This document shows positions 1 to 8,335 of a stretch of DNA of 64,000 nucleotides, one piece after another; position 1 is the first letter of the stretch; each line of letters opens with the position of its first letter. Under the pieces are notes generated by a model. It saw only the letters and a list, made by a program, of their open reading frames with translations, had not been told where the DNA came from and did not search any database. Source of the stretch: Reyranella sp. (GTDB taxonomy: Bacteria; Pseudomonadota; Alphaproteobacteria; Reyranellales; Reyranellaceae); assembly GCA_030684475.1 (NCBI GenBank), contig JAUXWB010000259.1, positions 1 through 64,000 of the forward strand, read 5' to 3'. A program made the position numbers and the translations under genes.

Positions 1-878
1 TCGTCATCGATGATCGTCTCGTAGACGATCAGAGCGCCGCCGTAGGGCAACGCCTGATAGGCCTTGTCGATGAGCAGGCGTTTCTTGTCGAGTCCCCAGT
101 CATGGAGAATGTGGCCCATAACAATCACGTCCGCCTCCGGCAGGCGGTCGACAAAGAAGTCGCCACCGCGGAAAGTAAGACGGTCGGACAATCCCTGCTC
201 GGCAACGAAGGCATCGAAATGCGGGCGCACGGCGGGAAGATCGAACCCGATGCCGGTAAGGTGGGCATGCGCCCGTGCCACGGTCGCCGCCAGACCGCCT
301 TGGGCCGTGCCGATGTCGACGAAGCTCCTGCTGTCGGCCCACGGAAACCTGTCGGCGATGGCGGCAGCCGAACCAAGGCTCAGTCCGGTCATGGCCTTGA
401 GGAATTCGGCCAAGCGGTCCGGCTCGTTATAGAGCTCATCGAACAGATCGCGGCCCTGCTTGGCTTCATTCTGCGGCTCGCCGGTGCGCAACGCCTCGGT
501 GAGCGCTCCCCAGAACGGATAGAGCCGGGCATTGGCCATTTCCAGCAGCCCCCCGACATAGGTCGGCTTGCGACGGTCGAGAAAAAGGCCGGTTGCCGCC
601 GTGTTGGCGTAACGGTCTGCGGTCCGATCCAGCATCCCGAGGGCGACCAGCGCGTCCAGGAAGTCGCGCGCACCACGCTGGTGCAACTTTAGGCGCGCCG
701 TCAGGGTCGCAAGGTCCTGCGGCCCGTCCGCCAAGTGGGTGAACAGGCCAAGCTCGACGGCACTGAGCAAAGCTTTCGATCCCCAGAATCCGAGGCCGAG
801 CTGCATGATCGAGTCGGGGGATATTTGTGCGTCTCTCCCGCTTCCATTCGATTCGGGCGGGCTGATAGTCATGGTCAT
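1..878 (-). CDS. Family 2 SAM-dependent O-methyltransferase, 3' end outside window
   Basis: This is the N-terminal 292 residues of an O-methyltransferase of the acetylserotonin/hydroxyneurosporene (Methyltransf_2) type, which moves a methyl group from S-adenosylmethionine to a hydroxyl of a small molecule. An N-terminal helical winged-helix dimerisation region (residues 20-100) precedes SAM motif I, DIGTAQGG, near residue 187. The HILHDW motif follows near residue 256, and its second His, about residue 259, is the usual catalytic base. The ATG at 878 has a GGAG about ten bases upstream. A second ATG two codons later is possible. It diverges from the regulator at 1044. The substrate is unknown, and the frame is open to the window edge. 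Confidence 0.85.
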   Translation of the reverse strand, partial: MTMTISPPESNGSGRDAQISPDSIMQLGLGFWGSKALLSAVELGLFTHLADGPQDLATLTARLKLHQRGARDFLDALVALGMLDRTADRYANTAATGLFLDRRKPTYVGGLLEMANARLYPFWGALTEALRTGEPQNEAKQGRDLFDELYNEPDRLAEFLKAMTGLSLGSAAAIADRFPWADSRSFVDIGTAQGGLAATVARAHAHLTGIGFDLPAVRPHFDAFVAEQGLSDRLTFRGGDFFVDRLPEADVIVMGHILHDWGLDKKRLLIDKAYQALPYGGALIVYETIIDD

Positions 879-909
879 GGCTGACTCCGGGACTGGCTGG
901 GTGCCGATC

Positions 910-1013
910 GATTTTCAATTGGACGTGAAATCACAATAGCTGAGGGCATTCCTCCCGACCTTGACGAAGCATTGATTTTCACGCGACGTTTCATTGATTT
1001 TCAAATTGACCTG
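910..1013. promoter_or_regulatory. Direct repeats between divergent genes, candidate operator
   Basis: An 11-base repeat ATTGATTTTCA occurs at 971-981 and 993-1003, spaced 22 bases or two helical turns. A related GATTTTCAATTGGACGTG lies at 910-927 and closely matches GATTTTCAAATTGACCTG at 996-1013. The repeats sit between the methyltransferase start (878) and the regulator start (1044). Winged-helix OmpR-type regulators commonly bind such direct repeats, so autoregulation and control of the methyltransferase are inferred. Confidence 0.45.
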
Positions 1014-1043
1014 TTGGCGCCTGGTGCGAGGGAGGACAGCGGT

Positions 1044-2594
1044 TTGCGTGTCCAATTTGACCGCTACAGTCTCGACACGGCGCGGCGCGAGCTGAGAGCA
1101 GGTTCGGCGCTGATCTCGGTACAGCCCCAGGTATTCGATGTCCTCGTCTACCTGATCGAAAACCGCGACCGCGTCATCAGCAAGGACGATCTTATCGCAT
1201 CGGTCTGGAACGGGCGCACGGTTTCAGAGTCGACCTTGACCAGCCGGATCAATTCGGCGCGCCGCGCCATCGGCGACGACGGCGAGCATCAGCGGTTGAT
1301 CAGAACAGTCGCTCGTAAAGGCATCCGGTTCGTGGGAACGGTCCAGGAAATCCCTCCATCGGCCGGCGTTGCTCCCCAACTGGAGGCGCCGGGACAGCCG
1401 GCTCTGCGCCTGGCGGCTCACGATCGCTCCTGCATCGCGGTCTTGCGATTCGCCAGCTTGTCCAAGGATGCAGAGCAGGAGTATTTTGCCATTGGAATCA
1501 CCCAGGACATCGTCACTGCGCTGAGCCGAATACGGCAGTTTTTCGTGGTCGCGGGGAACTCGACCGAGCGTTCATCGGCGGACGTGCGCCAGATCGCGTC
1601 CAGCCTCGGCGTGCGCTACGTGGTCGAGGGCAGTGTCCGCAAGGCTGGCGACTGTATCAGGATCTCGGTCCAGCTCATCGACGGCGGGAGCGGCAAGCAT
1701 ATCTGGGCCGAACGATTCGACCGCGAGCTCGGTGACATTTTCGCCATCCAGGATGAAATCACCCAGTCCATCGTCGGGCAGATTGAGCCGGAGCTCGGCC
1801 GTGCAGAGTACGAGCGGGTCAGGGTAACGCCGCCGGAGAGTCTCGGCGCCTGGGAGCTTTTCCACCGAGGCATGACCTTCATCGCTCGGCGAACCAAGGA
1901 TGGCAACGCGGAGGCGCGCCGATTGCTGACTCGATCGCTGGAGCTGGACCCAGGCTTTGCATCTGCCCACGCGGCCATCGCGTGGAGTGACGCCGAGGAT
2001 CTTTTCTTCCGCTTTGCCGATCCCGATCCACAGGACATTCTCACCCGTGCCCGCCGGGCGGTGACGCTCGACGACAAGGACCCGTTGGCTCATCTGGCGA
2101 TGGCTTGGGCGCTGACCTTCGCCCGGCAACCCGAACTCGCAATCGAGGAAGCGAGACGCGCCACCGAGATCAACCCCAGCTTTGCCCATGCCCACACGAT
2201 TCTCGGGCGTATCCTCGTTCATTCCGGCCGGTGTTCGGAGGGCATGCAGCATGTCAAGCTGGCGCTCTGCCTCAGTCCTTTCGATCCCAGTGCACGCCAA
2301 TACCTGAACGTTCTCGCCGTTGGTAATTTGTACCTTGGCAACGACGCGAAGGCGGTGGAGCTAGGCCGCCACGTCCTTCAGACATTCGACACCTGGGCCG
2401 GCCGGATAGTCATCACCGCGGCGCTGGGCCATCTCGGCGATCTGGCAGGCGCCGAGGAATCCCGGGTCGAGATGGAGAATCGCTGGCCGGGATTCTCGAT
2501 CGACCAGGTTCGAAGGAACTATTTCGTTTTCCACGAACCTTACCTTGAACGGTTGCTTGACGGGCTTCGCAAGGCCGGCGTCTTGGAGAAGTAG
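1044..2594 (+). CDS. Winged-helix regulator with TolB-like and TPR domains
   Basis: This is a one-component transcription regulator of the CadC-like type common in alphaproteobacteria. Residues 1-100 are an OmpR/PhoB-type winged helix (QPQVFDVLVYLIENRDRVIS, with the recognition region near residues 54-78). A TolB/FlgO-like domain follows (about 130-260, from CIAVLRF to the IFAIQDEIT motif), then TPR-like helices to residue 500. There is no obvious membrane helix, so it should be cytoplasmic. The frame opens further upstream, but the TTG at 1044 is preceded by GGAGG at 1031-1035 with eight bases of spacing, and it gives the N-terminus usual for this family. Direct repeats just upstream suggest autoregulation. 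The inducer is unknown. Confidence 0.85.
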   Translation: MRVQFDRYSLDTARRELRAGSALISVQPQVFDVLVYLIENRDRVISKDDLIASVWNGRTVSESTLTSRINSARRAIGDDGEHQRLIRTVARKGIRFVGTVQEIPPSAGVAPQLEAPGQPALRLAAHDRSCIAVLRFASLSKDAEQEYFAIGITQDIVTALSRIRQFFVVAGNSTERSSADVRQIASSLGVRYVVEGSVRKAGDCIRISVQLIDGGSGKHIWAERFDRELGDIFAIQDEITQSIVGQIEPELGRAEYERVRVTPPESLGAWELFHRGMTFIARRTKDGNAEARRLLTRSLELDPGFASAHAAIAWSDAEDLFFRFADPDPQDILTRARRAVTLDDKDPLAHLAMAWALTFARQPELAIEEARRATEINPSFAHAHTILGRILVHSGRCSEGMQHVKLALCLSPFDPSARQYLNVLAVGNLYLGNDAKAVELGRHVLQTFDTWAGRIVITAALGHLGDLAGAEESRVEMENRWPGFSIDQVRRNYFVFHEPYLERLLDGLRKAGVLEK

Positions 2595-2735
2595 AGCTAT
2601 TCGCTGTGGTCCGCTCTTGGCACTTTTCGGACTTCACGCGATGTCCGACTTGAGTCCGCAACCCGGCGCAGTTCCAGTTGATCGCCTCCATGGACGCTCA
2701 AAGTCGCGTTGCCCTTTTATCAGGGCGTTCCGGTG
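2595..2735. other. Intergenic stretch with small inverted repeat
   Basis: The 141 bases after the regulator contain an inverted CGGAC/GTCCG pair (around 2627-2646) and further GTCCG-like copies. No gene or clear terminator is visible. It could be a dispersed intergenic element, but that cannot be judged without genome comparison. Confidence 0.25.
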
Positions 2736-3182
2736 ATGCTCAAGTCATTGAGACAAAAGGATTATTCCGAAAGTCCTCAAACCCTAGGCGAACACCTCAA
2801 GAAACGACGCCGCAAACTTAGCCTTCTCCAGCGGGAGGCGGCCGAGCAGATGGGTATCCTGACCGAAACGTACGCGAACTGGGAAAAGGACAAGACGGCG
2901 CCTGTTGCGGCTCAATTCCGGCCCGTGGTGGCCTTCCTCGGGTACGACCCTACACCTGCCGCTCAAACCCTCGCCGAGCGCCTACAAGCCAAGCGCCGGG
3001 AGCTGGGCGTCACGTTCTCTGAGGTCGCCCGGCACGTCGGCTGGGACGAGGGAACCCTGACCCGGTACCTCAACGGGACCTGGCGTATGCCTCCCGCTCG
3101 CGAAGCCGCCCTAGATGAATTCTTAACAACCCCTACAGCTGAGCTTGCCTCAGTCCACCACCGACTAAGAAGGCGTCCTTAG
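2736..3182 (+). CDS. Double helix-turn-helix (XRE-like) regulator
   Basis: A 148-residue protein with two tandem HTH units. The first is an XRE-type fold around residues 17-70 (LGEHLKKRRRKLSLLQREAA, then TYANWEKDKTAP). The second, around 82-133, is a related HTH (LAERLQAKRRELGVTFSEVA, then GTLTRYLNG). Such proteins usually bind DNA as repressors. The frame is open from 2709, but ATG 2736 (or the adjacent GTG 2733) gives the shorter, more family-like start. It stands alone at the left of the defence genes and could control them, though no operator was recognised. Confidence 0.75.
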   Translation: MLKSLRQKDYSESPQTLGEHLKKRRRKLSLLQREAAEQMGILTETYANWEKDKTAPVAAQFRPVVAFLGYDPTPAAQTLAERLQAKRRELGVTFSEVARHVGWDEGTLTRYLNGTWRMPPAREAALDEFLTTPTAELASVHHRLRRRP

Positions 3183-3402
3183 CCTGGGCGTAGGATAGAA
3201 AGCATGCCACGAGGTGAACCGTCCCGGGTTTGCCGGAGGCTGTTGGCAATATGCTTGCGTTAAGCCACCGCACACCGGACTTGATTGAATAACCGAGAGC
3301 GTTAATCGTGCTTAGTTGCGGGGTGGGTAGGAGGTGGAAGCCTCAAAGAACGCCTCCGGGGCCCGATTTAGTCCCGGGCAATGTGCTGACTCACAGGGGC
3401 TC

Positions 3403-5028
3403 ATGATGGCATCGTCTTTTTCGGAGGCGTTGAGGCCGCTGGCGGCGAGATTTCCCAAGGTCGTTCGAGAGCACGAGATACTGAGGGTTGCTGCAACAGT
3501 CGATGGCAGGAATGGCGCGAAAGATGCCGAGGGGGTTCGCCGCGAGGTCCTGACTTGGGCGCAAAACAGAAGCGGCGGTCGTCTCCCCCAGGAGGCATGG
3601 AATAGCCACAACTTTGACTACTTGTCAGGCGGTCGCAACAGTGCGGGCGTCCGCATCGTTGGTGACGGGTTCGACATGTGGGCAATCCGGGCAGACGATC
3701 CGGACAAGTTGGTTCCGGGCCGCATTTGGACGACCGAGGTCGTAGTCGGGATTATGGGTGGCATGCGGCCGCGTTTCAGTGCGCGCCTCCTTGCGTCCAC
3801 ATCCGAAGGCGAATTTGACGTCGAACCGCATACCCCTGGCTTCGTGCAGCAGGTTGTAGAGCGCTGCGGCCTATCACGGGGTCAATATGCACTCAGCCCA
3901 CAACCGTGGATGATCGACTCAAGTGATGAGGCTGAACGGCTTGCTGACATGTTGGTCGATCCGGAGCGGGCACTCCCTGTCTTTGTTTTGACCCTGCCCG
4001 AGAATGCACTGGATTTAATCTACCCTTTTTTTGACGCGGCGGCGCTTGCTCGCGCCATGCTCGGGACAGCACATATTGCCATTCTTCCAGCTACCCAAAC
4101 TTGGGTCCTGACTGACCGGTTCGGAAAGCTGCGTTCAGTGTTTGGCGGCGCTGCGCGGGCCTATCTGCCAGGATTTGCTGAGGACGCAAATCCCTACAGC
4201 CATCGTCTGGTACTTCCAGAGTTCATTGGTACACCTCAAACTGCTGCGCAGTGCATCCGTTGGATGAGAACTCTGGCGGCCTCGGAGAGCGTCCGGCGTG
4301 TTCGCATGGGCCGAGACATCCTGGCGTTCTCTGCCATTCGCAACACGAGTCTCGAAACTAGGCAACGTGAACTGGAGACCGAAGGGGCAAGCGAGAGCGA
4401 ACAACTGTTAGCGGCAAATGCGCTTATCGAGGCGCTTCAGAAGCAAGTCGATGATGAAACAGCTTCCCAAGAATATTTTGCCGGCGAGCATCGGCAAGCA
4501 GAGGACCGCGCCGCGACAGCGGAGGCACAGTTTGCGGGGGCAACTTTTCACATTCAGCAATTGCTCAGCCAGATTCGAGGACGTGGTGAGAACCCAGACG
4601 CGGACGTTCCTCTGCCGGGAAGCTGGGTCGAATTCACTAGTTGGTGTGATGCCAGCTTGATCGGCCGCCTAGTCCTGAGTCCACGGGCGCGAAGAGGCAT
4701 CCGCACCGCTGAGTTCGAGGATGTGGCACTTGCTGCCCGGTGCCTTCTGTGGCTCGCGAACGACGGGCGCGAAAGAAGAATTCAGGGTGGCGATGGTAGT
4801 CTTGCAGACGAGCGGGTCGAAGAAGGAATCCGCAACGCTCATTGTGGAGGAGATCAGTTCGAGCTCGACTGGCAGGGACGTCGCCACTCGGTCGATTGGC
4901 ATATCAAGAGCGGGGGAAATACGAGAAACCCAAAACGCTGTCTGCGAATTTATTACTTCTGGGACCCTTCGTTACAGCAGATTGTTGTTGCCGAAATGCC
5001 CGCGCATCGACGGACTTGGGCAACATAG
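3403..5028 (+). CDS. Unknown coiled-coil protein with conserved C-terminal domain
   Basis: I do not recognise a named family. The 541-residue protein has an N-terminal alpha/beta region (1-310) with stretches such as AHIAILPATQTWVLTDRFGK and DANPYSHRLVLP. A predicted coiled coil rich in Glu, Gln and Ala spans about 317-396. A compact C-terminal domain (about 420-541) ends in RCLRIYYFWDP, whose strand pattern recalls small RelE/HigB-like toxin folds; that resemblance is weak. There is no signal peptide or membrane segment. The ATG at 3403 has AGGGG just upstream and is preferred over a GTG at 3334. It is followed by a Nudix gene and a membrane-protein gene on the same strand, and a shared function is inferred from position only. 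Confidence 0.6.
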   Translation: MMASSFSEALRPLAARFPKVVREHEILRVAATVDGRNGAKDAEGVRREVLTWAQNRSGGRLPQEAWNSHNFDYLSGGRNSAGVRIVGDGFDMWAIRADDPDKLVPGRIWTTEVVVGIMGGMRPRFSARLLASTSEGEFDVEPHTPGFVQQVVERCGLSRGQYALSPQPWMIDSSDEAERLADMLVDPERALPVFVLTLPENALDLIYPFFDAAALARAMLGTAHIAILPATQTWVLTDRFGKLRSVFGGAARAYLPGFAEDANPYSHRLVLPEFIGTPQTAAQCIRWMRTLAASESVRRVRMGRDILAFSAIRNTSLETRQRELETEGASESEQLLAANALIEALQKQVDDETASQEYFAGEHRQAEDRAATAEAQFAGATFHIQQLLSQIRGRGENPDADVPLPGSWVEFTSWCDASLIGRLVLSPRARRGIRTAEFEDVALAARCLLWLANDGRERRIQGGDGSLADERVEEGIRNAHCGGDQFELDWQGRRHSVDWHIKSGGNTRNPKRCLRIYYFWDPSLQQIVVAEMPAHRRTWAT

Positions 5029-5212
5029 GCCGGCGAGTTCCGGTCGATCGGATGGAGGCGCTCGAAAGACTGCTGTCGGCCGAGAGCGCAGATTTGGCAA
5101 CGATCCATCGTGTACCCAGGCGCTTGAGGCGGAAGGGTGTCAATTCGGCTAGCAATAGCCACTTGGGCGCTAATTGCTCCTTGGCGACGCTACCTCCAGC
5201 CTGCAGAGTTGA

Positions 5213-5692
5213 GTGATGATGACACCAATCTGCGATCACACCAGTGTAGGTATCTTAATATGGCGAGATCGACGTCTGCTTTTGATTGAGCGTCGGAAAC
5301 CTCCACCCGGCTTCGCACCGCCTGCGGGGCACGTTGACGACCACGGTAGCTACGAAGATGCAGCGAGAGCCGAGGTTCGGGAAGAAGTTGGATTGGAGGT
5401 TGTCTCGTTGCGCCTCCTTGGGGAAGGACGACGCGACAACCCATGTCGGCGCATCGATGGAACGTGGCACTATTGGAAGATTTTCGAAGCTCAGGTGAAA
5501 GGGGAACCCAACCGTAGCCACGAAGAAACGAAGGGACTTCTGTGGGCCGATGATGAAGTACTTCAAAAGCTCGCTAGCCGTACGTTGACTTGGCAATCAA
5601 AGAAATTGAGTGACCAAGAATGGATTGCCTCGCCGGGCATCGAGCCTGTATGGTTGCAATGGATGAGTGAGTTACGCGTGATACGGCGTTGA
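5213..5692 (+). CDS. Nudix hydrolase
   Basis: A 159-residue Nudix-fold protein. The box spans about residues 38-60, from GHVDDHGSYEDAARAEV to REEVGL. Spacing matches the 23-residue consensus and the metal-binding Glu cluster (EVREE) is kept. Two consensus positions differ: the first Glu is Gly and the Arg before the Glu cluster is Ala, so activity or specificity may be altered. Family members hydrolyse nucleoside diphosphates linked to other groups, such as ADP-ribose or modified nucleotides. Translation may start at GTG 5213 or at the ATG codons directly after it. It lies between the unknown coiled-coil gene and a membrane-protein gene on the same strand. Confidence 0.8.
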   Translation: MMMTPICDHTSVGILIWRDRRLLLIERRKPPPGFAPPAGHVDDHGSYEDAARAEVREEVGLEVVSLRLLGEGRRDNPCRRIDGTWHYWKIFEAQVKGEPNRSHEETKGLLWADDEVLQKLASRTLTWQSKKLSDQEWIASPGIEPVWLQWMSELRVIRR

Positions 5693-5714
5693 AATTTCCA
5701 CTCGGAGACGGCTT

Positions 5715-6293
5715 GTGACTGATGTGCAGAAGCCAATAAACGACGACTCTGATAACGAAGATCATGATGCAGCCCGAGGTGGGGACGCGGGCGGGCGAAC
5801 TGACTCGCAACGCGCCGCCGCAACGTATGCTTGGGAGTACTTCAAATATCATGCCCAGCAAAGGCAGGCTGTGTTCCGGTTTTTTCTCGTCATTGCTGGC
5901 GCTCTCTTTGCTGCTTACCTACTAAGCTTCCAGAGCACTGCCGCTGATTTGAAGGATGCACGACCTTTGATCGCTGCCATGTTGGCGGTGATGAGTTTTC
6001 TCTTTTGGCGATTGGATGTGCGCAGTTATCAGCTCGTCAAATTGGCCGAAGATTACTTGGTACGCGACGAAGGAAGTTTGGCTACCGCACTCGGAACCGA
6101 GGACGTTCGTCTCATTGGAAGATCCAATGAAGCGAAGCCCAAGCGGGTGCCACTTAAGTGGTTCGCTAGTTTCAGATTGATTTATGCATGGGTATTTTTC
6201 TTTGTAGGGGCGCTTGGGTTGTACCTACTTGCTTGGGACAGGGCCTTGGAGCCACTTAAGCGCCTAGTAGCTTGTACCGGTACTTGGTTCTAG
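5715..6293 (+). CDS. Small membrane protein, three predicted TM helices
   Basis: A 192-residue protein with an acidic, Asp-rich N-terminal 30 residues. A YAWEYFKYHAQQRQAVFRFF helix leads into TM1 (about 54-72). TM2 lies at about 83-98, and TM3 near 152-175. A soluble stretch between TM2 and TM3 contains YQLVKLAEDYLVRDE. The layout recalls small membrane effectors linked to nucleotide-signalling defence systems (SLATT-like), but I cannot confirm a family match. GTG 5715 has GGAG upstream, and the gap to the Nudix gene is only 22 bases, suggesting one transcript. It is convergent with the P-loop gene at 6315. Confidence 0.6.
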   Translation: MTDVQKPINDDSDNEDHDAARGGDAGGRTDSQRAAATYAWEYFKYHAQQRQAVFRFFLVIAGALFAAYLLSFQSTAADLKDARPLIAAMLAVMSFLFWRLDVRSYQLVKLAEDYLVRDEGSLATALGTEDVRLIGRSNEAKPKRVPLKWFASFRLIYAWVFFFVGALGLYLLAWDRALEPLKRLVACTGTWF

Positions 6294-6314
6294 CAAATCG
6301 CACTAAAAGGTTCG

Positions 6315-7871
6315 TTATTTCGCCTGATTAATTGCGTCGTCAGCAGACGAAGTGGCCATAGCAGACAACATCTGTTCGGTCTGGCGAACCCTTTCTTGCA
6401 CGTTCTTGTCGACATTCTTTTGGATCCAGTCTTCTAGTTCAAGGTGCATCGCGTTCTGGTTTTCTGCGAGATGAAGGTTGCTGCCATTCAGTATTCGAAA
6501 GGCGGAAACCAGGAGCCCGAGTTTGTCTTCATCTAATTCCAGGTCGTGGCTCGTATCCCTGATAACGACAACCTTTCTGTCTACTCCCAGGGCGTACCTG
6601 TATTCTTCTTGTGTGCCGCCACTCCATTTACCGTCATACTTTTTATTCTTACTGTTCAAAGTGGGCCGGTAGATGACAACACAATCAGACTGGTCAATCA
6701 TTCGAAAATCGCGCTCCGCTATTTGATAATCCAAATCTGACTTTCCTGCCACGCTTTGGCCAGGTAGCCGTGTTGACTCATCATCGATGAGTCTAAGCAT
6801 TTGCTCGGCGCCTGTGCTTGGGGCATCTGAATGCTGCGTAGGACTATCACGGGTTTGCGCGTACAGACGCGCAGAGATCTCAAAAACGTCTTTGACAAAC
6901 AGATCCACGGCAGTCCGTGCTTCTCCTATGATCGTCTTACCCCAGTCTAACGGCCAATGATGGCCAGCTTCGATTGTAATTCGTTCGTCGAGAGAGACAG
7001 GCTTATCGCCTTTACCTTTTAAGAACTGCTCCAGTGCCTTAACCATTGGCAGTTCATCGATTGCTGCTGGATTGAAGACGGTAAACTTGCTGCACAGCCA
7101 GGCATTATGCCTGTTGATCTCGGCTATTGTGGCTTCTGACTTTTTTGGGTCTTCGAGCGTGCGTGGCCGACTAATCGGGAACGATGAGTACACACGCGGG
7201 AGGTCCTTATTTAAAAAGAATCGTGTAAAACTTCGTACGTCATTGCGGCTCGCAATAACTGGTGAGAATTCATAAGGATATAGCTCAAAAATATCTGACT
7301 GATTTGCGGGAATGGCTAGTGATCTCTTACTCCCTGCATAAAAGTGGGTGAGATTTGCAATCGAGTCCGCTGAGTAAGTTTCAGCATTTCGCCATCTTAG
7401 GAGATCTTTCAAGGTGACATTGGCAGACTTCACTTTCCGATGAGCTGCCTGGATATCATCAATTATCGTCGCGACGTAGTGGGGTGCGAACTTGCCAACA
7501 ATGTACTTGAAGATTATCGGCTCAATCTCGTTCGTCTGGCCGTCAGTAACATGCCACGACTGCGGCTGAATGATTAGTCCACTTGCGAAGTAGGACAAGT
7601 GCATAGAGAGAATAATCAGATCAACGCTGTCTGACGCAGTCTCCACTTCTGTGATCGCTTTCCGGGCAAACTCTAATACAGTTTCCTTTTGGTCAACGGT
7701 GTTGGGTGTTCCTGCAAGGATATGATCCATTTGGGATTTTTCAAACTTTACATGTCGAAGTGATTTGTTTTCCTTTTGCAGGGCTTCAGAAATGCGATCG
7801 ATGATGCGCGATTTGCTAACGCCAGAATGGCCAGCAAGTAAGATTCTGATGGGGGCGGGTCTAGTCGTCAT
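6315..7871 (-). CDS. P-loop kinase-like protein with C-terminal deoxyribosyltransferase-like domain
   Basis: A 518-residue two-part protein. The N-terminus carries RILLAGHSGVSKS, a Walker A-like loop (residues 14-21) in which the usual last Gly is Ser, and a strand VDLIILSMHL reminiscent of nucleotide kinases. The C-terminal part (about 385-450) has IDQSDCVVIYRP, then SGGTQEEYRYALG and KVVVIRD. This matches the layout of nucleoside 2-deoxyribosyltransferase-like (Rossmann, TIR/SLOG-related) domains, where the Glu after the GT motif is catalytic. The middle 250 residues are unrecognised. An attractive but unproven reading is a nucleotide-consuming defence effector. No ribosome site is seen before ATG 7871; a terminator-like hairpin sits there instead. 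Confidence 0.6.
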   Translation of the reverse strand: MTTRPAPIRILLAGHSGVSKSRIIDRISEALQKENKSLRHVKFEKSQMDHILAGTPNTVDQKETVLEFARKAITEVETASDSVDLIILSMHLSYFASGLIIQPQSWHVTDGQTNEIEPIIFKYIVGKFAPHYVATIIDDIQAAHRKVKSANVTLKDLLRWRNAETYSADSIANLTHFYAGSKRSLAIPANQSDIFELYPYEFSPVIASRNDVRSFTRFFLNKDLPRVYSSFPISRPRTLEDPKKSEATIAEINRHNAWLCSKFTVFNPAAIDELPMVKALEQFLKGKGDKPVSLDERITIEAGHHWPLDWGKTIIGEARTAVDLFVKDVFEISARLYAQTRDSPTQHSDAPSTGAEQMLRLIDDESTRLPGQSVAGKSDLDYQIAERDFRMIDQSDCVVIYRPTLNSKNKKYDGKWSGGTQEEYRYALGVDRKVVVIRDTSHDLELDEDKLGLLVSAFRILNGSNLHLAENQNAMHLELEDWIQKNVDKNVQERVRQTEQMLSAMATSSADDAINQAK

Positions 7872-7876
7872 GCAAC

Positions 7877-7903
7877 AAAAAAGCTGCCACGAGAGACAGC
7901 TTT
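7877..7903 (-). terminator. Terminator-like hairpin just upstream of a start codon
   Basis: On the minus strand AAAGCTG (7903-7897) pairs with CAGCTTT (7886-7880), and the second arm runs into six T residues (7882-7877). This has the form of a Rho-independent terminator for the small gene at 7953-8243. The T-run ends only five bases before the ATG of the P-loop gene, so the hairpin could also control that gene. Confidence 0.6.
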
Positions 7904-7952
7904 AAGTTGAATACGGCTCCAACATTCGTAATTTCTTATAGAGCTAAGAATG

Positions 7953-8243
7953 TTAGGCCAAACTGCGTATCGTAACGAACAGTGCGTTGATCGCTCCGAC
8001 GCCGCGATAAACCGATCCACGTCCTGCTTCCAAGCGTGGCCGGACATCATACGGATCCGTGTCGCTCTTTTTGGTGGGAACGTTGTCGCCCAGTTCCTGT
8101 TTGACAATCTCGACAGCCTGCCGATCCTCGCTTGTTGGTGTCTCGTGGATGTAAAGCACAGCGCCCTTCGTCATCCGTTCCCGAAACCGAGCAGTCCTGC
8201 ACTGTTTGGTGATCATCGTATCGGATGCTTCCATGAAGCTCAT
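7953..8243 (-). CDS. Small hypothetical protein upstream of the P-loop gene
   Basis: A 96-residue protein of unknown function. The ATG at 8243 follows an excellent ribosome site, AAGGAGGT, with good spacing, so translation is well supported even though the family is not recognised. A GTG two codons earlier overlaps the ribosome site and is less likely. Readable segments are KGAVLYIHETPTSEDRQAVE and AGRGSVYRGVGAINALFVTI. It is soluble and slightly basic. It precedes the P-loop gene on the same strand, separated by 81 bases containing a terminator-like hairpin. An attenuating or partner role for the larger gene is a guess. Confidence 0.55.
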   Translation of the reverse strand: MSFMEASDTMITKQCRTARFRERMTKGAVLYIHETPTSEDRQAVEIVKQELGDNVPTKKSDTDPYDVRPRLEAGRGSVYRGVGAINALFVTIRSLA

Positions 8244-8335
8244 TAGCACCTCCTTGAGAACAAACTAGGAACATTATCCCACGGCCTAACGAACACCTGT
8301 CAAGGCGGGAAAGTGGATAAATCAATGATCGAGCT

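Noticed and set aside
3394-3405. ACAGGGGCTCAT resembles the attR-side sequence ACAGGGGTTCAT
   Set aside because: Only 12 bases match and no comM sequence flanks this copy. It forms the ribosome site and start of the 541-residue gene, so it is not called attL.
4721-5216. Extra plus-strand frames overlapping the end of the 541-residue gene
   Set aside because: No familiar sequence, start sites are poor and they overlap a better supported gene.
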